Source: Marthasterias glacialis | Lineage: Eukaryota; Echinodermata; Asteroidea; Forcipulatida; Asteriidae | NCBI GenBank assembly: GCA_911728455.2 | Contig: OU452231.1 | Span: 6,044,963-6,108,962 of the forward strand | DNA: 64,000 nt | Direction of reading: 5' to 3' | Part shown: piece after piece, positions 61,501 to 64,000 of the stretch | Position numbering within the stretch: position 1 is the first letter of the stretch | How the letters are laid out: each line of letters begins with the position of its first letter | Position numbers and translations under genes: made by a program | Notes under the pieces: model-generated | Databases searched by the model: none | What the model was told of the DNA's origin: nothing | Seen by the model: the letters and a program-made list of their open reading frames with translations, nothing else

Positions 61501-63198
61501 TGTGAATTGGCAAATTTACATGTGCATGGTAAATATCAGAGTTGTCTGGATTCTCTTTGTGAGTTGAATCAAGCCCAGACAACTTAGCTCCCTCTAAAGT
61601 AACCTAACTCACCATTTTGTGAGTCAAACTGATTTGATATGAGTTGACTTTGATCAGTTTATGAGTTCATCATAACTCTCTGTGAGTCAACTTGATTTCA
61701 TTTGAGTTCATCTGACCCCCTTTGAAATAACCTAACACTCTGTGAGCCATCCTGATATCCTTTGAGTTGACCTGAGTCACTTAATGAGATCATCTGACTC
61801 CCTTTAAATTTACCTAACTCTCACTGAGTCGACTTGACCCCTTTGTAGTTTCTCAAGGTTTGTTTGTGACAATCATTAAACGTCTTTTCTTCTCCCAAGT
61901 TTGTAAAAGCTGCCTCGTTCAGTATCTTCATACCAGTAAAAGATGTCCGACCTGTGATGTTCTCATTCATGAAACCAACCCTTTCAGCTGTATCAGGTAT
62001 GGAGGATAAATCCCTTGGGTGTCTGATATGTGACATGGTGTCCCCCCCCCTCCTTATGTATCTTCATTGTGTTCTGGGAATCTCCAGAATACTTTAAAGG
62101 ATTTTTGAGATGCGGAGTGGGGGTGGTTACTTCTGTACAAGAGGTGAAGAATGTGTAGTGTAGGAACATTTGGGGGGCTCTCTGTGTCACACGTCAGGCA
62201 TAGTATAAATGAATCACACCAGGAACAAATAGGGCATTACTGCATTAGTTTCGGAGTACGTTCATACAAACAACTTGGGTTTCAGGAAATAGTTGTTTAC
62301 CCAGTTCTGTCGTTGGGAAAACCAGTGAACTTTCAGGGGAACAAAAACACTCTCCTTTTGAGAATTTAAACATGATTATCAGGCTGGGAATTTTATCTTA
62401 GAGAGCAGTGTTTGCCCTGGCTGATGAACAGAGCGAGGTGGTAAATGTTCAGATTGATGATTGAAGCCAAATTTATGCAGCCTGCAAACTGACAAGAATG
62501 CAATGCTCACATAAATGCAAGATGATTCCTGCATCTACACATCCAAATGAGTTCTTGATACATAGAAGTCAAGGGAAAATAACAAGAAAAGGTACTTTTT
62601 TGTTTAAAAAAAAACTGAAAATCTTTACAGCAAGGTGGTTATGTTGGTAAAAGAATGAGCAATCTGGTCACAGGAAGTAGAGTGGTGGGCTGCCTCATGT
62701 GTGAATGGGCAGGGGAAACACTGTTTGAGAGGGCAAGGCCATTTTCATTTTGCGAAGGGCACTTCCACTGGAAAATGTCTCTGAGAAACTTTTGAAGGGG
62801 CACCGAGGCCAAGACCAGGGCAACAGAGTCTTCTTGGTCTCCATCCGGAAATTCCAGGTCTGGAAAATAGATAATGAGAAACTTCTGCCTAAATAAACAA
62901 AAAATGCTGCAGTATTACTTTGACAATAACTGTTTACCTTTTATGTTTGTAGCCATACCTTTGGTCAAAGTGATGTACCAACAAATATTGAGAATAATAA
63001 TATAACAATAACAATAACACATTTTTGTCACACAAAATCTCAATGAGCAGTTCACAGAAAATGGAAGACAGATAGAAGTCATATGTTGCAAGAACAAGTG
63101 CAATGCAGTAAAGTGAATGATTGTTCTCCTGTTTTGTTGCAGGTTTGATAGAACAAAACAAGACATCCTCAACAAACTCTTGCCTTATGTGTCATCAG
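58573..63198 (+). CDS. Polycomb group RING finger (PCGF) protein, N-terminal part (3' exons outside the window)
   Basis: PCGF proteins pair with RING1/RNF2 in PRC1 complexes that ubiquitinate histone H2A. Four exons join in phase: 58573-58641, 60476-60575, 61900-61996 and 63143-63198, giving the first 107 residues. The start is ATG 58573 (MSRNSGSTT, then the basic [11 protein letters not shown]), chosen because it alone keeps phase with exon 2. A C3HC4 RING follows: Cys37, Cys40, Cys53, His55, Cys58, Cys61, Cys72, Cys75, within [20 protein letters not shown] and [19 protein letters not shown]. After it come IHETNPF and [18 protein letters not shown], where human paralogues have a DRTMQDIVYKLVPGL-type segment. 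The paralogue is unclear: CHLCSGY and CPTC recall PCGF3, and HETNP recalls PCGF5. The C-terminal RAWUL domain is not in the window. Confidence 0.9.
58855..58942. mobile_element. Hairpin element in PCGF intron 1
   Basis: GTAGTTGCGATAATCGTAAC plus CCTCCATCC is mirrored by GGATGGAGG plus GTTACGATTATTGCAACTA around a loop of about 12 bases. Arms of about 35 bp have one or two mismatches. Confidence 0.8.
59740..59905 (+). repeat. Interspersed repeat, inverted copy at 62725-62870
   Basis: CCTCTGTTGCCCTGGTCTTG, then GCCTTGGTGCCCC, and GAAAATGGCCTTGCCCTCTC match the complement of the second copy. Fragments with GCCTCTGTTGCC and CTTGGCCTTGGTG occur near 52590. It lies in PCGF intron 1. Confidence 0.7.
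60700..61320 (+). repeat. Interspersed repeat of about 620 bp, first copy, PCGF intron 2
   Basis: It shares TCTTTGAGAGTACCGCT, CACAAAGAAACCTTG, GTGGAAGCCTCTCGATGTCT, CGTAATCCTCTTCTT and ACACAATGGCGTGTTT with the copy at 63290-63930, in the same order and orientation. Only patchy open frames are present and no protein was recognised. AATACAATGAATAAACAA is common to both. Confidence 0.85.
61480..61850 (+). repeat. Degenerate GAGTTGACCTGACTC-type repeat in PCGF intron 2
   Basis: The words TGAGTTGAC, TGAGTCAAC, TGAGTTCATC and CTAACTC/CTAACACTC recur every 25-35 bp, alternating with CTTTGA or CCTTT. The array is old and irregular, and ends about 50 bp before the acceptor of exon 3. Confidence 0.65.
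62725..62870 (-). repeat. Interspersed repeat, inverted copy of 59740-59905
   Basis: GGGCAAGGCCATTTTCATTT, GGGGCACCGAGGCCAAGACC and AGGGCAACAGAG match the complement of the first copy. It lies in PCGF intron 3. Confidence 0.7.
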
Positions 63199-63289
63199 GT
63201 AATGAATATTCACGGGCTATAGTCACAAATTTGTTATTCATGTATATGTTGGGTCACTACAGAGTGCAGTGTGGTCTTTGACAGTTACC

Positions 63290-63930
63290 AATGTTGGGCG
63301 GGTGCTTTATCCAGTTGCCGCCAGGAATCTTCCATTTTTTCCCCGATCAGCCTGACGGGATTATTTTGTCGAATTTGCCGGAATCATTTTTCTTTGAGAG
63401 TACCGCTTGCACAAAGAAACCTTGCCAAGAGATCAAAGATTCTCTTTGACACACCAGGGTTTTTGTTTTCCCTATCAAGAAAATGTCAAATTCACGCACC
63501 ATGAATTGCAGAACCTCTGCCGTGAGCTAGTATGGTCGAGGATTGTTCCTCAATCCGGAACCAAGGTTGGAAACTTGGTTCACTCTGACTTACCTCTAGT
63601 GAGCTGAAATACAATGAATAAACAATGGTGGAAGCCTCTCGATGTCTCGTAATCCTCTTCTTGGAACAAAAGGACAAGGGCCTGGAATTGGGGGATTAAA
63701 CAATAACCCCCGCATAATGGGTGAAAATCGTCTAAAAATTTCAACATCATCTGTCACCTTTGTGTTGGTGAAAACGAAGCGTTGCATGGTGAGTGCATAC
63801 TCTGTGCATGCTCCGACCTTTGTTCCGGTATTCAGATTCGACACAATGGCGTGTTTAGACGACCTCCGTTTGCTGGCTTGGAAAATATTTGAGTGTACAC
63901 AGGTCATCAGCCATCAACTGGTTAATAGGA
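63290..63930 (+). repeat. Interspersed repeat of about 640 bp, second copy, downstream PCGF intron
   Basis: It starts near CCAGTTGCCGCCAGGAATCT and runs through TCTTTGAGAGTACCGCTTGC, AATACAATGAATAAACAATG, and GTGGAAGCCTCTCGATGTCT to CATCAACTGGTTAATAGG. Order matches the first copy throughout. Confidence 0.85.
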
Positions 63931-64000
63931 TCCTTCCTCACTCTAACAAAATCTGACACCTTGTGATAATTCAATGGCCATAAATTATGATGTTGGTATG

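Noticed and set aside
1-64000. Novel multi-gene system or biosynthetic cluster
   Set aside because: The six genes are housekeeping or single-enzyme functions on alternating strands with no shared pathway. Their association is better explained by ancestral linkage.

Overview
The window looks like nuclear DNA from an invertebrate deuterostome, most likely an echinoderm and perhaps a sea star. The phylum is inferred from the overall protein similarity to vertebrate families, small exons in long AT-rich introns, and very dense fold-back (hairpin) DNA elements and tRNA-derived SINEs. No rRNA, authentic tRNA gene, CRISPR or bacterial feature was seen. No retroviral, LTR or Polinton-like remnant was recognised.

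Six protein-coding genes could be built exon by exon with GT-AG junctions and consistent phase. In order they are: the C-terminal half of nucleoporin NUP107 (+, 567-8974, 5' end outside the window); a complete ecto-nucleoside triphosphate diphosphohydrolase of the CD39 type (-, 23257-12703, 9 exons, 534 aa); a complete microsomal clan-2 cytochrome P450 (-, 33859-29097, 3 exons, 497 aa); cyclin J (+, 39094-44361, 4 exons, 271 aa); HPDL, the 4-hydroxyphenylpyruvate dioxygenase-like protein (-, 57078-51195, 5 exons, 477 aa); and the RING-bearing N-terminus of a Polycomb group RING finger (PCGF) protein (+, 58573-63198, 3' end outside the window).

These genes do not form one pathway. Their linkage is still informative. 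Human ENTPD1 and CCNJ are near neighbours on 10q24.1, and CYP2C/CYP17A1 and PCGF5/PCGF6 also lie on 10q23-24, so the middle of this window probably keeps an old deuterostome linkage block. HPDL and the PCGF gene are head to head with 1.5 kb between start codons. P450 and CCNJ are also divergent, but 5.2 kb apart.

Introns and intergenic DNA are mostly repeats. These include several families of 100-500 bp hairpin MITEs (one with perfect TGACGTCA boxes in its ends), two tRNA-derived SINE families (tRNA-Ser/Leu-like and tRNA-Glu-like heads), a LINE 3' end, and tandem arrays with units of 17, about 23, 29, 68 and 94 bp. The most unusual signal is that three unrelated genes (NUP107, ENTPD, HPDL) each carry, in the adjoining intron, extra copies of the 3' end of an exon together with its 5' splice site.
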